Shown: positions 1 through 8,065 of the stretch, in pieces | Numbering within the stretch: position 1 is the first letter of the stretch | How the letters are laid out: each line of letters starts with the position of its first letter | Made by a program: the position numbers and the translations under genes | Notes under the pieces: model-generated | The model's input: the letters and a program-made list of their open reading frames with translations, nothing else | Database searches by the model: none | What the model was told of the DNA's origin: nothing | NCBI RefSeq assembly: GCF_012273515.2 | Contig: NZ_CP050975.2 | Span: 9,176,001 to 9,240,000, forward strand | Direction: 5' to 3' | Length of the DNA: 64,000 nt | DNA from: Streptomyces sp. RPA4-2 | GTDB taxonomy: Bacteria > Actinomycetota > Actinomycetes > Streptomycetales > Streptomycetaceae

Positions 1-2
1 CC

Positions 3-395
3 GCTACGGCCGCCTTCACAGGACTGGCGATCTCCGACAACCTGGGCGGCGGTCCCGACTACACGGTGTCAGTGCTGGGAAATGACATCGCCACCATGAG
101 CGTCTTGATGATCTTCTGCGCGGGGCTCGCCCTCGCCCTGATCTTCTCGCTCGGCCTGTGGATGACCGCCGGGGGCGCCATGCACCGGCGCCGCCGCACG
201 ATGCGGATCCGCAACGAGCGCGACGCCATGGCGGCCCAACTGTCGGCACGCGGGACAGCCACACGGCCACAGGGGCCCACTGACGCAGCCACGGGTCAGG
301 CGGGAGCGGCCGAGCCCACACCGTGGGCGTCGGCACCTGCGGCGACGCCCGAGCCACGCCACCGCAGCAGGCGAATCCACCTCTTCGGTCACTGA
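3..395 (+). CDS. Membrane protein, 3' end (partial at window edge)
   Basis: The reading frame is open from the window edge to a TGA at 393-395, so the 5' end lies outside the window. The visible part has a hydrophobic helix (IFCAGLALALIFSLGLW) followed by a basic stretch (RRRRTMRIRNER) and a Pro/Ala-rich tail, so the end of the protein is probably cytoplasmic after a final membrane span. I do not recognise the family. The stop codon lies in a CTGAG pentamer that is repeated at the far side of the IS element that follows, so the insertion sits exactly at the end of this gene without changing its protein. Confidence 0.5.
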   Translation, partial: ATAAFTGLAISDNLGGGPDYTVSVLGNDIATMSVLMIFCAGLALALIFSLGLWMTAGGAMHRRRRTMRIRNERDAMAAQLSARGTATRPQGPTDAATGQAGAAEPTPWASAPAATPEPRHRSRRIHLFGH

Positions 396-402
396 GAGGG
401 CG

Positions 403-801
403 TTAAGTCCGTTTCTGGTAGCGGCCGCGTCCGGGTTGTTCGAGGAGTCCTTGACGGACGAGTCGTCCCAGGCGGGAGCGGGTGACGTTGATCGAGGGCT
501 CGTCGGTGGGCAGGCCGAGGTGCTCGTGCAGGTCGCGGACACGGAACACCTTCCCAGGGTGCTCGTTGAACGTGGTCACGATGCGCTGGTAGACGGTGGC
601 GGTCTCCACGAAGGCCGTTGCGTGATCGGGCGGGGTGAGGCCGTCGATGACCTTGCGAGTCGCGGTGAGCTCGGCCAGGCGGGCTTCGGTCTCGGCGAGG
701 CCGGTGGTGAGCCGCACGATCTGCTCGCGCAGGTGGTCGGCTCGTGCGGCGGTCTCATCGTGCTCGGCCTGCAGCAGCCGCAGGAGTTCGCTGACGTTCA
801 C
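403..801 (-). CDS. IS passenger protein: coiled coil plus winged-helix-like domain
   Basis: It is 132 aa from GTG at 801. The GTG overlaps the TGA of the transposase (GTGA), so translation is coupled. Residues about 1-50 are a heptad-rich coiled coil (ELLRLLQAEHDETAARADHL, then LTTGLAETEARLAELTATRK). The C-terminal half (FNEHPGKVFRVRDLHEHLGL, then SRLGRLVRQGLLEQPGRGRY) has the helix-helix-wing pattern of a small DNA-binding domain. The last codons overlap the terminal inverted repeat. It probably helps or regulates transposition, perhaps by binding the ends; this is inference. Two decayed copies of the same gene are at 30.6 and 31.5 kb. Confidence 0.7.
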   Translation of the reverse strand: MNVSELLRLLQAEHDETAARADHLREQIVRLTTGLAETEARLAELTATRKVIDGLTPPDHATAFVETATVYQRIVTTFNEHPGKVFRVRDLHEHLGLPTDEPSINVTRSRLGRLVRQGLLEQPGRGRYQKRT

Positions 802-1652
802 GCGGCCAGCTCCACGTCGTCCCGCCAGGCGGGGGCAGGGGTGGTGAGGCGGCGGAGCATGCCGGCGGTGGAGGCCCAGTAGACGCGGGAAGCCGCGTTG
901 TCGGGCCGGTGATCGTAGTCGCGGGCGAGGCGCCGGTGCAGCATGAGGGTGCCGTTGGCCTGCTCGACCACCCACCGCTTCGGTTGCGGGACGAAGCCCT
1001 TGCCTTCGTCGTCGGGGTTGCGCCGAACCACCTCGACGGTGATGTCCTTTACCGCCCCGTGGATGATCACAGCGTCCTTGAAACCCTGGTCGACCAGGAC
1101 CTTTTCCAGGCGCATCCCACATCGTTCGGCCGCCTGGTCCAGCAGGGCGATGCCGGCCTCGTTGTCGTGGGCGCTCGCGGCCAGGACCACCACACCGATG
1201 ATCAGGCCCAGCACGTCGACTGCGAGTCCCCGCTTCCTGCCAGGCGTCTTCTTGTTCGCGTCCAGTCCCGTCGTCTCCTTCGGCACCCCGGCCGCCACGC
1301 GGACGGACTGGGTGTCGATGATCACCAGGGACGGGTCCTCTAATCGTCTGGACCGCTCCCGCACCTGGCAGCGCAGGATCTCCTGAATCCGCTGGTCAAG
1401 ACCATCCTGGCGCCACAGAGTGAAGTAGTAGAACACCGCCGACCAGGCCGGGAGGTCGTGTGGCAGGAGCCGCCACTGACAGCCCGTCCGGTTCTGGTAG
1501 AGCAGCGCGTTCACTACCTCGCGCAGGTCGCAGGAGCCCGGGTCCCCGGTCGCCGACCGCGCCACCCGCTCCTGCTTCCACGCGGTGACCAGCGGCTCGA
1601 TCAACGCCCACTGCTCGTCGGACAAGTCGGTTGCGTACGGCATCCGTTCCAT
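798..1652 (-). CDS. IS5-family transposase (DDE type)
   Basis: It is 284 aa from ATG 1652; an earlier in-frame ATG at 1673 lacks a ribosome site. The N-terminus YATDLSDEQWALIEPLV and the block GCQWRLLPHDLPAW are hallmarks of IS5-type transposases. Catalytic aspartates are likely those in VIIDTQSVR and KVLVDQGF, with the glutamate further downstream near RRNPDDEGKGF. The region GLDANKKTPGRKRGLAVDVLG matches the family. It cuts and joins the ends of the surrounding element. Its stop overlaps the start of the passenger gene. Confidence 0.9.
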   Translation of the reverse strand: MERMPYATDLSDEQWALIEPLVTAWKQERVARSATGDPGSCDLREVVNALLYQNRTGCQWRLLPHDLPAWSAVFYYFTLWRQDGLDQRIQEILRCQVRERSRRLEDPSLVIIDTQSVRVAAGVPKETTGLDANKKTPGRKRGLAVDVLGLIIGVVVLAASAHDNEAGIALLDQAAERCGMRLEKVLVDQGFKDAVIIHGAVKDITVEVVRRNPDDEGKGFVPQPKRWVVEQANGTLMLHRRLARDYDHRPDNAASRVYWASTAGMLRRLTTPAPAWRDDVELAA

Positions 1653-1759
1653 GCCCACGACCTCATCATGCACACGACATGACCCGAGGGCGGAACTGTC
1701 CCATCACCCACGAACGGGCGACACCACATCATCAGAAACGGGACTTAACGTCCTCTGAG

Positions 1760-2262
1760 ACCAGGAAATCCGGCGGCCGGAGTCGGTGCTCAGCACCTGC
1801 AGTCACCGAGGGATCGTGTGGTCGGCGGCACTCCGGTCGGGCCGCGCTTATGACTGCGTGAGAGAACGGCGTCGTGGGTCGAGGGCCATCATCCGGCCCT
1901 CGACCCGCACGACGTTGTCTGCCCGCCGGCAGGGCCGCCTGAGCTCTCTCTTAGAACAGGTCGCATTACGTGCTCTGCGGCCGGAGCATCTTGCCCGTCA
2001 TGACGTCGACTTCGATGACGCCTGCGCGAACTCCGGCAGGAACGCCTCACGAAACGGGCCTGCCCTGGTCGAACGAAGTCCCCCCGCCCCGCGGCGTTCA
2101 CACATGACGAACGCAAGGCGCCCACGCAGCCCACGGGGGTTGTGAGAGGTCGTCCGCTGTCGCGGTCGGGAAGGACTGACCCCGAGGCAGGCATGCGGGG
2201 GGGGCTTGTTCGGTTGCGCATAGATGCCATGCGTCGACGCACTGCCCGTATCAGGCAGTTTG
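1760..2262. other. Intergenic stretch with no recognised gene
   Basis: About 500 bases between the IS element and the CsbD-type gene. Frames are open because of GC content, but none has a convincing start, ribosome site or recognisable family. Read leftward, a short stretch near 1970-2030 (VIEVDVMTGKMLRP) looks protein-like but is broken by a frameshift. It may be a gene relic. Confidence 0.4.
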
Positions 2263-2296
2263 GACCCCGGCAGTTGGTGACGTACCTGCCGGGGTC
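2263..2296 (-). terminator. Hairpin terminator after the CsbD-like gene
   Basis: GACCCCGGCAG (2263-2273) pairs perfectly with CTGCCGGGGTC (2286-2296) around a 12-nt loop. It lies just past the stop of the leftward CsbD-like gene. There is no T-run, which is common for actinomycete terminators. Confidence 0.6.
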
Positions 2297-2312
2297 GCAG
2301 CGGTGCGCAGGC

Positions 2313-2498
2313 CTACTTGGGTCGGATCGCGTCCTTGACCTTCTCCTTGGCCGCGCGCAGGTCGCCCTTGGACTCTTGGGTGCGCCCCTTGGCTGCCAGG
2401 GACTCATTACCTACCGCGTCTCCGACGACCTTCTTGACCTTGCCCTTGGCTCGCTCGCCCTTGGCCTGGGCCTTCTGATTGGCAGCCACGGTACTCAC
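2313..2498 (-). CDS. CsbD-family stress protein
   Basis: It is 61 aa from a GTG start. The protein is very hydrophilic, rich in Lys, Ala, Gly and Glu, and has the CsbD pattern: KAKGERAKGKVKKVVGDAVG, then SLAAKGRTQESKGDLRAAKE. CsbD-like proteins accumulate under general (SigB-type) stress in Gram-positives; their biochemical role is unknown. A second, weaker relative lies at 13152-13325, so both flanks of the envelope-stress and gas vesicle block carry such genes. Confidence 0.8.
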   Translation of the reverse strand: MSTVAANQKAQAKGERAKGKVKKVVGDAVGNESLAAKGRTQESKGDLRAAKEKVKDAIRPK

Positions 2499-2724
2499 GC
2501 CCTGTCTTGCTCGGAAAGGATTCTGTCATTTCGGCATGACTTACCTCAGGTTACGCCTTTATGCGACTTGTATAACTTTGTCTTCGGTTGCGGCACGGTC
2601 GGCCGGGTGGGGATGAGGAGGAGGGGGGTCCGACCTGGGTCATGGGGCAGAGGGCAGAGGGCAGAGGGCTTCGGGCAAGCCACCCATGATGTGGCGTCCC
2701 GCGCCTCCGCGTTGGGCCAGGTCC

Positions 2725-3195
2725 TTACGAGGTGGCCCGGTCGGACGTCGGCCAGACGTACGGCAGATCGTCGGGGACGTCCGGGAAGAACGGGGTGTAG
2801 ATCTCCGGTGCCTTGCGCACCAGTGCCGACTGGTGGCTGCGGTGGAAGGCGGGGTCTCCCAGCCAGGGTGGCAGCTCGTCGTCGTCGGCGAGTTGCTCCT
2901 GGACGCGTACGGTGGCGCCGGGACGGTACCGGGCGAAGTCGGTGGTGAGCGTGGAGGCGCACGTGTCGGTGCGCGCTTCCGCCGTCCACATGGCGCACAC
3001 GTCCAGGCCGTAGCGGACCAGGGCCTCCTCGTAGCCGGTCCACATGCGTACCGCGGGATGGTGGCGCCATCCGTGGTCGGGGACGGTCAGGCCGCGCAGC
3101 ACCTGGAGGGCCTCGACTCGCTGTTTGCCCAGACGCGCCTGGTCCAGCACCGCGGCGGACTGCATGAAGTCGGGATACGGGAGAAAGGTCTGCAC
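2725..3195 (-). CDS. MSMEG_6728-family protein (pyrimidine-dimer glycosylase-like)
   Basis: It is 156 aa. The N-terminus MQTFLPYPDFMQSAAVLDQA followed by RLGKQRVEALQVLRGL and HHPAVRMWTGYEEAL is characteristic of the MSMEG_6728 group, which resembles small pyrimidine-dimer glycosylases of the T4 endonuclease V type. It would act on DNA in the cytoplasm, but activity for this branch has not, to my knowledge, been shown. It is a single leftward gene, not overlapping its neighbours. The start ATG is preceded by an AAAGGAT ribosome site. Confidence 0.75.
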   Translation of the reverse strand: MQTFLPYPDFMQSAAVLDQARLGKQRVEALQVLRGLTVPDHGWRHHPAVRMWTGYEEALVRYGLDVCAMWTAEARTDTCASTLTTDFARYRPGATVRVQEQLADDDELPPWLGDPAFHRSHQSALVRKAPEIYTPFFPDVPDDLPYVWPTSDRATS

Positions 3196-3297
3196 ACGCG
3201 ATCCTTTCCGCGGCTGGTCCGTTCTCGGGACTGTAGGTTCGGGGCCCGTTGCGGGCTGCCTGTTGGTGGGCGCCTTCGCCCCACGGGAGCCGCCGCT

Positions 3298-3903
3298 CTA
3301 TTCGGCGCGGCGAGCCTTGTGCCTGGTCACGTGCAGGTGTGCGCGGGCAGGCAGGTGGGTCAACCCTGTCGACTCGCGGGCGTGGGCCACGGGACCACGG
3401 CACAGGGACTGGAGCACGGAGGCGGGAAGACCATGATCCGACAGTGTGAGAGCCACGTGGAGCTGGGGCCCCGCCGCGCGCCCGGTGAGGTGGGCGCTGG
3501 CCCGCTCGACGTCGGGCAGCGTACGGGCTTCCGAGGCTACGACGTCACCGAGGGCGAGCCCCCGTAGCTCGACGCTTTCGGCCGGAGGCGTCCCACCCAG
3601 CTGCACCGCGCCAGGCCGACGACGCAGCTGGGTGAGTAGCCAGGTGAGGGCCAGAGCCGCTGCCAGAACCAGAATGGCGATGACGGCAGCCCACCACCAC
3701 CAGCCCTGGTCGCTCCAGCGTATGCGGTCGGCATTGCTGAGCAGGACGTCGCGGGGCATGGCCACGGGCCACCCGGCAGGCGGCACGACACGAAGGCGGT
3801 GGTAGACGTCGAACCCGGCAGTGAGGATCAGCAGGCCGCCTCCCAGCAACACCAGGCCGCACAGCGCCAGGAGGAGACGGTTGAGTGTGGATCGACCGTT
3901 CAT
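3298..3903 (-). CDS. amaP: AmaP-like alkaline shock membrane anchor protein
   Basis: It is 201 aa. I place the start at ATG 3903 because a GGAG lies 6 bases upstream; the frame is open further up to 4005 but overlaps the preceding gene. There are two membrane segments, about residues 9-30 (LLLALCGLVLLGGGLLILTAGF) and 66-90 (WWWWAAVIAILVLAAALALTW), and a cytoplasmic C-terminal domain. This is the plan of AmaP, which in Firmicutes tethers Asp23 to the membrane. It is the last gene of a leftward operon with two Asp23-type proteins, so it likely anchors them. The role in actinomycetes is inferred. Confidence 0.7.
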   Translation of the reverse strand: MNGRSTLNRLLLALCGLVLLGGGLLILTAGFDVYHRLRVVPPAGWPVAMPRDVLLSNADRIRWSDQGWWWWAAVIAILVLAAALALTWLLTQLRRRPGAVQLGGTPPAESVELRGLALGDVVASEARTLPDVERASAHLTGRAAGPQLHVALTLSDHGLPASVLQSLCRGPVAHARESTGLTHLPARAHLHVTRHKARRAE

Positions 3904-3938
3904 GGTGCGCTCCAGGGGCAGGTCAGGGCAGGGCGGTG

Positions 3939-4589
3939 TCAGCGGGTGTGGTGGTGCAGCCGGATCGCCAGTCGTGGGGTGTGTACCAGCGCGAGCTGAC
4001 GACACTGCCGCTGCAGGGCCTGAGAGAGGTCGTCGCGGACGGTCGCGATGTCGCGGAATCCGACCTCGACACGGGCGACGACGCGGCGGCGCCGGACCTG
4101 AATCCGGGCACGGCTGACGCCGGGGACCCGCATCGCGGCATCGCGCAGCACGATGGCGGCGCCCTTGCGGTCCAGCCAGGCCCCTGTCTCCGGGGAATCC
4201 TCAGGTGTTCGCAAGGGCAGGAGCCGGCGCAGACCGGGCGTCAGGGCGAGGATGAGCAGCCACAGGCCGAGGACGACCGCGACGGCACCCGTGGCCAGCA
4301 GCCAGGGGTCGTCCACCGGGCGGGTGGTCATCTCCTCGGTGATGCGGGTGCGCCATGTTCCGGCCGGCTGTCCGGCGCGTACGGCGATCACGTCGTAGAG
4401 CAGCGCTCCGATGGCGCAGAACGCAATGAATGCGACCAAGGCGGCCGGGATGCGGCGGCCGGACCACAGGCGGGGGGACCTCGCCCCCTGACCGTCGTGC
4501 GGCCGAGGGCTCGTTGCGGGGGCGCGGTTGCCGGGCTGCCCGTTTCCTGTCGTCTGCTCAGTTGAGGCGGTCCGCTGTGAAGCTGTCAT
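3939..4589 (-). CDS. DUF6286 membrane protein
   Basis: It is 216 aa. After a polar N-terminus there are two membrane helices, about residues 47-70 (IPAALVAFIAFCAIGALLYDV) separated by a loop from 97-118 (LATGAVAVVLGLWLLILAL). The soluble C-terminal domain (GAAIVLRDAAMRVPGVSRAR, then VRRRRVVARVEVGFRD) resembles an Asp23-like alpha/beta fold. In Streptomyces this DUF6286 type sits between Asp23 and AmaP genes, as here. It is probably a membrane part of the same envelope complex. No enzyme motif is seen. Confidence 0.75.
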   Translation of the reverse strand: MTASQRTASTEQTTGNGQPGNRAPATSPRPHDGQGARSPRLWSGRRIPAALVAFIAFCAIGALLYDVIAVRAGQPAGTWRTRITEEMTTRPVDDPWLLATGAVAVVLGLWLLILALTPGLRRLLPLRTPEDSPETGAWLDRKGAAIVLRDAAMRVPGVSRARIQVRRRRVVARVEVGFRDIATVRDDLSQALQRQCRQLALVHTPRLAIRLHHHTR

Positions 4590-4680
4590 GGTGTCCGCCG
4601 TCCGCCGTCAGTGGGTGGTGGTTTGCGGGTTGGAGGCAGGGCCGGTGCCGAGTACGAGCAGGTGTTACGGGCTGTTCGAA

Positions 4681-5094
4681 TCAGCGGACGCGGGCTGGCC
4701 GGTCCGTGACCACCAGGCGCCGTACCGTCAGCATCACCTCGCTGATGTCCAGCCCCGTCAGGTGGGCCACCTGTTCGCTGATCTCGCGTTGCAGTTGCCG
4801 GCAGGTGCCGGTGATGTCTGTGGGATAGGGGAGGTCCACGGACAGCGTCAGCCGCGCCGTCCCGTCGTGCGTAGTCGCGCGGGCGCTGGGTGCGTCGAGC
4901 TCTGGGAGCGGGTGTCGCGGCCCGATGATCTGGTAGAGGGCTGTGCCGGCCGCTCTTGCGGCGATACGGGCTACTACGCGGTCAGGTATCACCGTCGCGC
5001 CCCGTGCCGCGGGCGGGGTGGGGCGGTATGGCATGCCCGTATCCCCGGCGCCTGGCTGTTCGCGAGGTTCGTCGGTATGGGAGGCGGTGCTCAC
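4681..5094 (-). CDS. Asp23/Gls24-family envelope stress protein
   Basis: It is 137 aa from GTG 5094, overlapping the TGA of the upstream mini-gene by GTGA. The core IPDRVVARIAARAAGTA, then ARLTLSVDLPYPTDITGTCR and HLTGLDISEVMLTVRRLV follows the Asp23 pattern of a helix followed by strands. Family members polymerise under the membrane via AmaP and support envelope integrity. It is divergent from the longer Asp23 gene at 5324-5809 and probably a partner of it in the same leftward operon. Confidence 0.8.
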   Translation of the reverse strand: MSTASHTDEPREQPGAGDTGMPYRPTPPAARGATVIPDRVVARIAARAAGTALYQIIGPRHPLPELDAPSARATTHDGTARLTLSVDLPYPTDITGTCRQLQREISEQVAHLTGLDISEVMLTVRRLVVTDRPARVR

Positions 5095-5258
5095 CGTTGC
5101 CGCCGGGTGAATACATCGGCGTCGCCCTGAAGGACGAGACCGAGGACCAGGCCCGCGGCGCCCAGGACCGCCACGAGAAGGAAGGCCCAGAAGCCGCCGA
5201 AATATCCTGCGAAACCCAGTGCCATTCCGGCTGCCAGCCCCACAGTTGCTGTGTTCAT
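5091..5258 (-). CDS. Small two-helix membrane protein of the Asp23 operon
   Basis: It is 55 aa. I chose ATG 5258 (GGTGAG upstream) over the longer open frame to 5327. Nearly all of it is hydrophobic: NTATVGLAAGMALGFAGYFG, then FWAFLLVAVLGAAGLVLGLV, ending in a charged tail (DADVFTRRQR). DUF2273-type small membrane proteins occupy this place in other Asp23 operons. It is translationally coupled to the downstream Asp23 gene, so it likely joins the same membrane complex. Confidence 0.75.
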   Translation of the reverse strand: MNTATVGLAAGMALGFAGYFGGFWAFLLVAVLGAAGLVLGLVLQGDADVFTRRQR

Positions 5259-5323
5259 CGCTCGCTCACCTGCCCTTTGAGGGGGTTCGGCCGCCTTTGG
5301 CGGGACCGCCCCGCTGCCGGAGG

Positions 5324-5809
5324 TCATTGGACACGGCCTTCGCTCGGCTCTGCGTCGTCTTCGTCGGGCAGGTTCACGTCGTCGACGACGAGGTTCACCT
5401 CGACCACCTCAAGGCCCGTCATGCGTTCCACTGCGCCGATGACGTTGACGCGTACCTCGGCTGCGACCTCGACGATGGGGAAGCCGTAGTCGACGACGAC
5501 ATCGATGTCCACAGCGGCCTGGCGTTCGCCCACCTCGACCTTCACTCCACGGCTGACACCACCGGTCCCTCCACCGGGGACGCGCTCACGGACGGCTCCG
5601 AGGGCGCGGGTCATTCCCGCTCCGAGGCTGTGGATACCGGGCACCTCACGGGCGGCCATTCCCGCGATCTTGGCCACGACGCCGTCGGCGATGGTGGTCT
5701 GGCCCCGAGTTTCGGGTGAGGTGCCGGCTCCGGTCGGCCCTTTCAGCATGGTCGCGGGTTCTGTAGTGCCGTCCTGTCCGGAAGAGGGACGGTCGGGGCT
5801 GTCTGACAT
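5324..5809 (-). CDS. Asp23/Gls24-family envelope stress protein
   Basis: It is 161 aa from ATG 5809, chosen because a strong GAGGTGA lies 5 bases upstream; the frame is open to 5884 but lacks such a site. The domain runs from about residue 38: TTIADGVVAKIAGMAAREVP, a Gly-rich loop, GVKVEVGERQAAVDIDVVVD, and MTGLEVVEVNLVVDDVNLP. This is the most canonical Asp23 protein of the window. As first gene of the leftward operon it probably provides the bulk scaffold protein. The divergent ECF sigma gene starts 150 bases away and may share the control region. Confidence 0.85.
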   Translation of the reverse strand: MSDSPDRPSSGQDGTTEPATMLKGPTGAGTSPETRGQTTIADGVVAKIAGMAAREVPGIHSLGAGMTRALGAVRERVPGGGTGGVSRGVKVEVGERQAAVDIDVVVDYGFPIVEVAAEVRVNVIGAVERMTGLEVVEVNLVVDDVNLPDEDDAEPSEGRVQ

Positions 5810-5962
5810 GACAGTCACCTCGCTCGGTCGACGCGGGCACCTGGCGCGGTGTCCGTCACAAGGTTGGACACCCGTGGGTTGCAAATCGTCACATATGCCT
5901 TTTAAGCCACATCACGTCTCCCAAGCCGGGCACCCGTAACAGAGCAGGGAGGAGGTGTCGGC

Positions 5963-6592
5963 GTGCCACACAGCACCAGCCCTTCCCCGCGCCAAGCCGC
6001 CCGCGGCGCCCCCACTCCCCACGCTCCTGTCCCCGGACTGACCGACGGACTGCTCACCGCGCCGGACGATCTGCTGGCGACACGCGCTGGCGAGGGCGAC
6101 GAGGAAGCCTTCAGCATCCTGATGCGGCGCCACAGCCGCCCCCTGCTCGCACTGGCCATCCATACGCTGGGCAATCCTCAGGACGCCGAGGACGCGGTCC
6201 AGGACGCGTTCATCAGCGCTTGGAGGCGCCTCCCCGAATTCCGCCATGCCTGTGCATTCAGCACCTGGATATACCGCATCACCGTCAACCGCTGTCTGAA
6301 TTCCCTGCGCCGTCGACCTGCGCCGGTACCGTTGAACGCAGTGGCCGAACCCACCGCCCGCGCGGACTGTTCGCCCGCCCAGGCAGCGGAGGAGGACGCT
6401 CTTGCCGACGCGCTGGCGGAAGCACTCGGCGACCTCGAACCTCGTCAGAGGGTCTGCTGGATCCTGCGGGAACTGCACGGACTGTCCTACGAACAGATCG
6501 CCCAAGTGACCGGAACCAGCGAGCAGACGGTCCGCGGAAGGCTGTACCGGGCTCGCCGGTCCCTGAAGGAGATGATGGCCTCGTGGCGCTAG
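5963..6592 (+). CDS. ECF-type RNA polymerase sigma factor
   Basis: It is 209 aa from GTG 5963, which has a GGAGGAGGTG ribosome site. The sigma-2 region is at about residues 38-105 (EEAFSILMRRHSRPLLALAI, DAEDAVQDAFISAWRRLPEF, then FSTWIYRITVNRCLNSLRRR) and the sigma-4 region at about 145-205 (LEPRQRVCWILRELHGLSYE, QIAQVTGTSEQTVRGRLYRA). There is no sigma-3 region. It directs transcription of a stress regulon. Its 3' end overlaps the next Asp23-like gene, which occupies the place where an anti-sigma factor would usually be. Confidence 0.92.
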   Translation: MPHSTSPSPRQAARGAPTPHAPVPGLTDGLLTAPDDLLATRAGEGDEEAFSILMRRHSRPLLALAIHTLGNPQDAEDAVQDAFISAWRRLPEFRHACAFSTWIYRITVNRCLNSLRRRPAPVPLNAVAEPTARADCSPAQAAEEDALADALAEALGDLEPRQRVCWILRELHGLSYEQIAQVTGTSEQTVRGRLYRARRSLKEMMASWR

Positions 6593-7050
6593 ACGACCAC
6601 CGCACTCGGCCTCCACCCCGCGACCCCGTCGCCGACCCGGTAATGGACCATGCGACGAGGGCCCTGCGGGATCGGGAACCGCCCAGCACGCAGCGCCTCA
6701 TCGATCACGTGACGGCCTGCGTCCGTGACGAGATGTGGCTGGGGCCGCTGCTGCCCTTGGACGACCCCACGTTCACGCTGCAGATCACCGAGCGCGCGGC
6801 GTCCGCCGCGTTGAGGCGCGCGGCGGACGCGGTCCCGGGCGTGACCGCCGCCAGCTGCCGCCTGGCGCGCGCGGATCTGTCCACAGGCGTGCACGTGAGC
6901 ATGACTCTGACCGTTGGTCTGGATCGACCATTGCCTGAGACGGCCGGACTGGTGCGCCGGTCTGTGGTGGACACCTCCGGCCAAACCCTGGGCATGGCGG
7001 TGACAGCCGTCGACATCAGGGTGATCGACGCCCACCCAACATCCTTGTAG
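6583..7050 (+). CDS. Asp23/Gls24-like protein coupled to the sigma factor
   Basis: It is 155 aa. GTG 6583 overlaps the last 10 bases of the sigma gene. A polar N-terminus is followed by ITERAASAALRRAADAVPGV, TGVHVSMTLTVGLDRPLPET and GMAVTAVDIRVIDAHPTSL, which follow the helix-strand order of Asp23 proteins, though weakly. No zinc-binding HxxxCxxC of an anti-sigma factor is present. The overlap implies co-translation with the sigma factor. It may be the sensor or partner of the sigma factor or another scaffold subunit; the sequence does not decide. Confidence 0.75.
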   Translation: MALDDHRTRPPPRDPVADPVMDHATRALRDREPPSTQRLIDHVTACVRDEMWLGPLLPLDDPTFTLQITERAASAALRRAADAVPGVTAASCRLARADLSTGVHVSMTLTVGLDRPLPETAGLVRRSVVDTSGQTLGMAVTAVDIRVIDAHPTSL

Positions 7051-7238
7051 CCGAACGTCCGTAACGGACCGAGCGGGGATCGTGCCCTGCAACGCCTTTG
7101 TCGGCCGCCGAATCGCCATAGCGGCCGAGCCTGTCAGGTCTCGTCTTCGGCCGCAGGTGACAACATTACTCAGCGTCACGTGCGCTCGTCTGCTCTGCTC
7201 GACGTGCACGATGCCCGATATTGGCCAGACTTGTACAC

Positions 7239-7559
7239 ATGGCAGAAGAACGTCGGCCGCGCGCCGGGAAAGCCTCGACGACAGCCGCTCGCCGCCCACC
7301 CCCTGTGAGGGGTGCAGGCCAAGCAGCGCGGGCTGCCTGCCAGAGCCTGGAGGGGTTGATCGGCCATCCCACGGAGGGTGTGTCAGCGGTGAAGCGCGTC
7401 GATGACGGCTGGTGTGTCGTCGTGGACGTCCTTGAGCTGCCCCGGATTCCGGACACGACAAGCCTTCTCGCTTCGTACGAGGTGCAGATCGACCAGGACG
7501 GCGAGCTCTTGGAGTACAGCAGGGTCCGTCGATATCGGCGCGGATCCGCCGATGAGTGA
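7239..7559 (+). CDS. gvpO: Gas vesicle protein GvpO
   Basis: It is 106 aa from ATG 7239 (an in-frame TTG at 7221 is less likely). A basic N-terminus precedes the GvpO domain: [40 protein letters not shown], then [20 protein letters not shown]. It is the first gene of the Streptomyces-order cluster. GvpO is needed for gas vesicle formation in haloarchaea; its biochemical role is unclear. The stop overlaps the frame leading to gvpA. Confidence 0.88.
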   Translation: MAEERRPRAGKASTTAARRPPPVRGAGQAARAACQSLEGLIGHPTEGVSAVKRVDDGWCVVVDVLELPRIPDTTSLLASYEVQIDQDGELLEYSRVRRYRRGSADE

Positions 7560-7591
7560 CCCAGGTCTGCCGACAACCGGAAGGACACCCC

Positions 7592-8062
7592 ATGCCTGCG
7601 ACCACCTACTCCGATGAGGTAGTGGCGTGCCCGCCGCGCGCCGGCACGTTGTACGACGTGCTGGAACTCATTCTCGATCGGGGCATGGTGATCGACGTCT
7701 TCGTTCGGGTCTCCCTGGTCGGCATCGAGATCCTCAAGATCGACGCGCGCATCGTCATCGCGAGTGTGGACACCTATCTGCGGTTCGCTGAGGCCTGCAA
7801 CCGGCTCGACCTGGAACGGGACTCCGGCAGCACCACGGTTCCCGAACTGCTCAGCGGCAGCGCCGCCAAGTCCATCGGCAAACGCAAGGTCCGCAAGGCC
7901 GCCGAGAGCGTGGGTGACACCGTACGCAAGGCAGTCGGAGGCCGCAGCGACGACTCCGACGAGCATGACGAGGACGAGGACGAGGAAGAGCAGCAGGAGC
8001 GGCCGAGGAAGCGGCGTGCTCCTACCCGTAGCGGTTCGAGTCGACGACCGGTGAGGGCCTGA
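7592..8062 (+). CDS. gvpA: Gas vesicle structural protein GvpA, with long charged tail
   Basis: It is 156 aa from ATG 7592 with AAGGA upstream. Residues about 14-75 are the shell-forming GvpA domain ([20 protein letters not shown], then [20 protein letters not shown]). The usual shell protein is about 70 residues; here a tail of some 75 residues follows, first basic and helical ([20 protein letters not shown]), then acidic ([14 protein letters not shown]), then basic again. GvpA polymerises into the gas-filled shell. The tail might face the cytosol and bind GvpY/GvpZ. Streptomyces vesicles have not been clearly seen, so function is uncertain. Confidence 0.9.
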   Translation: MPATTYSDEVVACPPRAGTLYDVLELILDRGMVIDVFVRVSLVGIEILKIDARIVIASVDTYLRFAEACNRLDLERDSGSTTVPELLSGSAAKSIGKRKVRKAAESVGDTVRKAVGGRSDDSDEHDEDEDEEEQQERPRKRRAPTRSGSSRRPVRA

Positions 8063-8065
8063 GCC

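Larger units (their letters stand above)
397..1754 (-). mobile_element. IS5-family insertion sequence with a passenger gene
   Basis: Imperfect terminal inverted repeats of about 22 bp face each other: the left end reads AGGGCGTTAAGTC..GTTTCTG from 397, and the right end is its complement up to 1754 with a couple of mismatches. The pentamer CTGAG occurs directly outside both ends (392-396 and 1755-1759) and is a candidate target duplication. Inside are a DDE transposase gene and a second, translationally coupled gene. Both frames and both ends look intact, so the element may still be active. Remnants of the same passenger gene and the same end occur at 30.6-31.6 kb. Confidence 0.8.
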
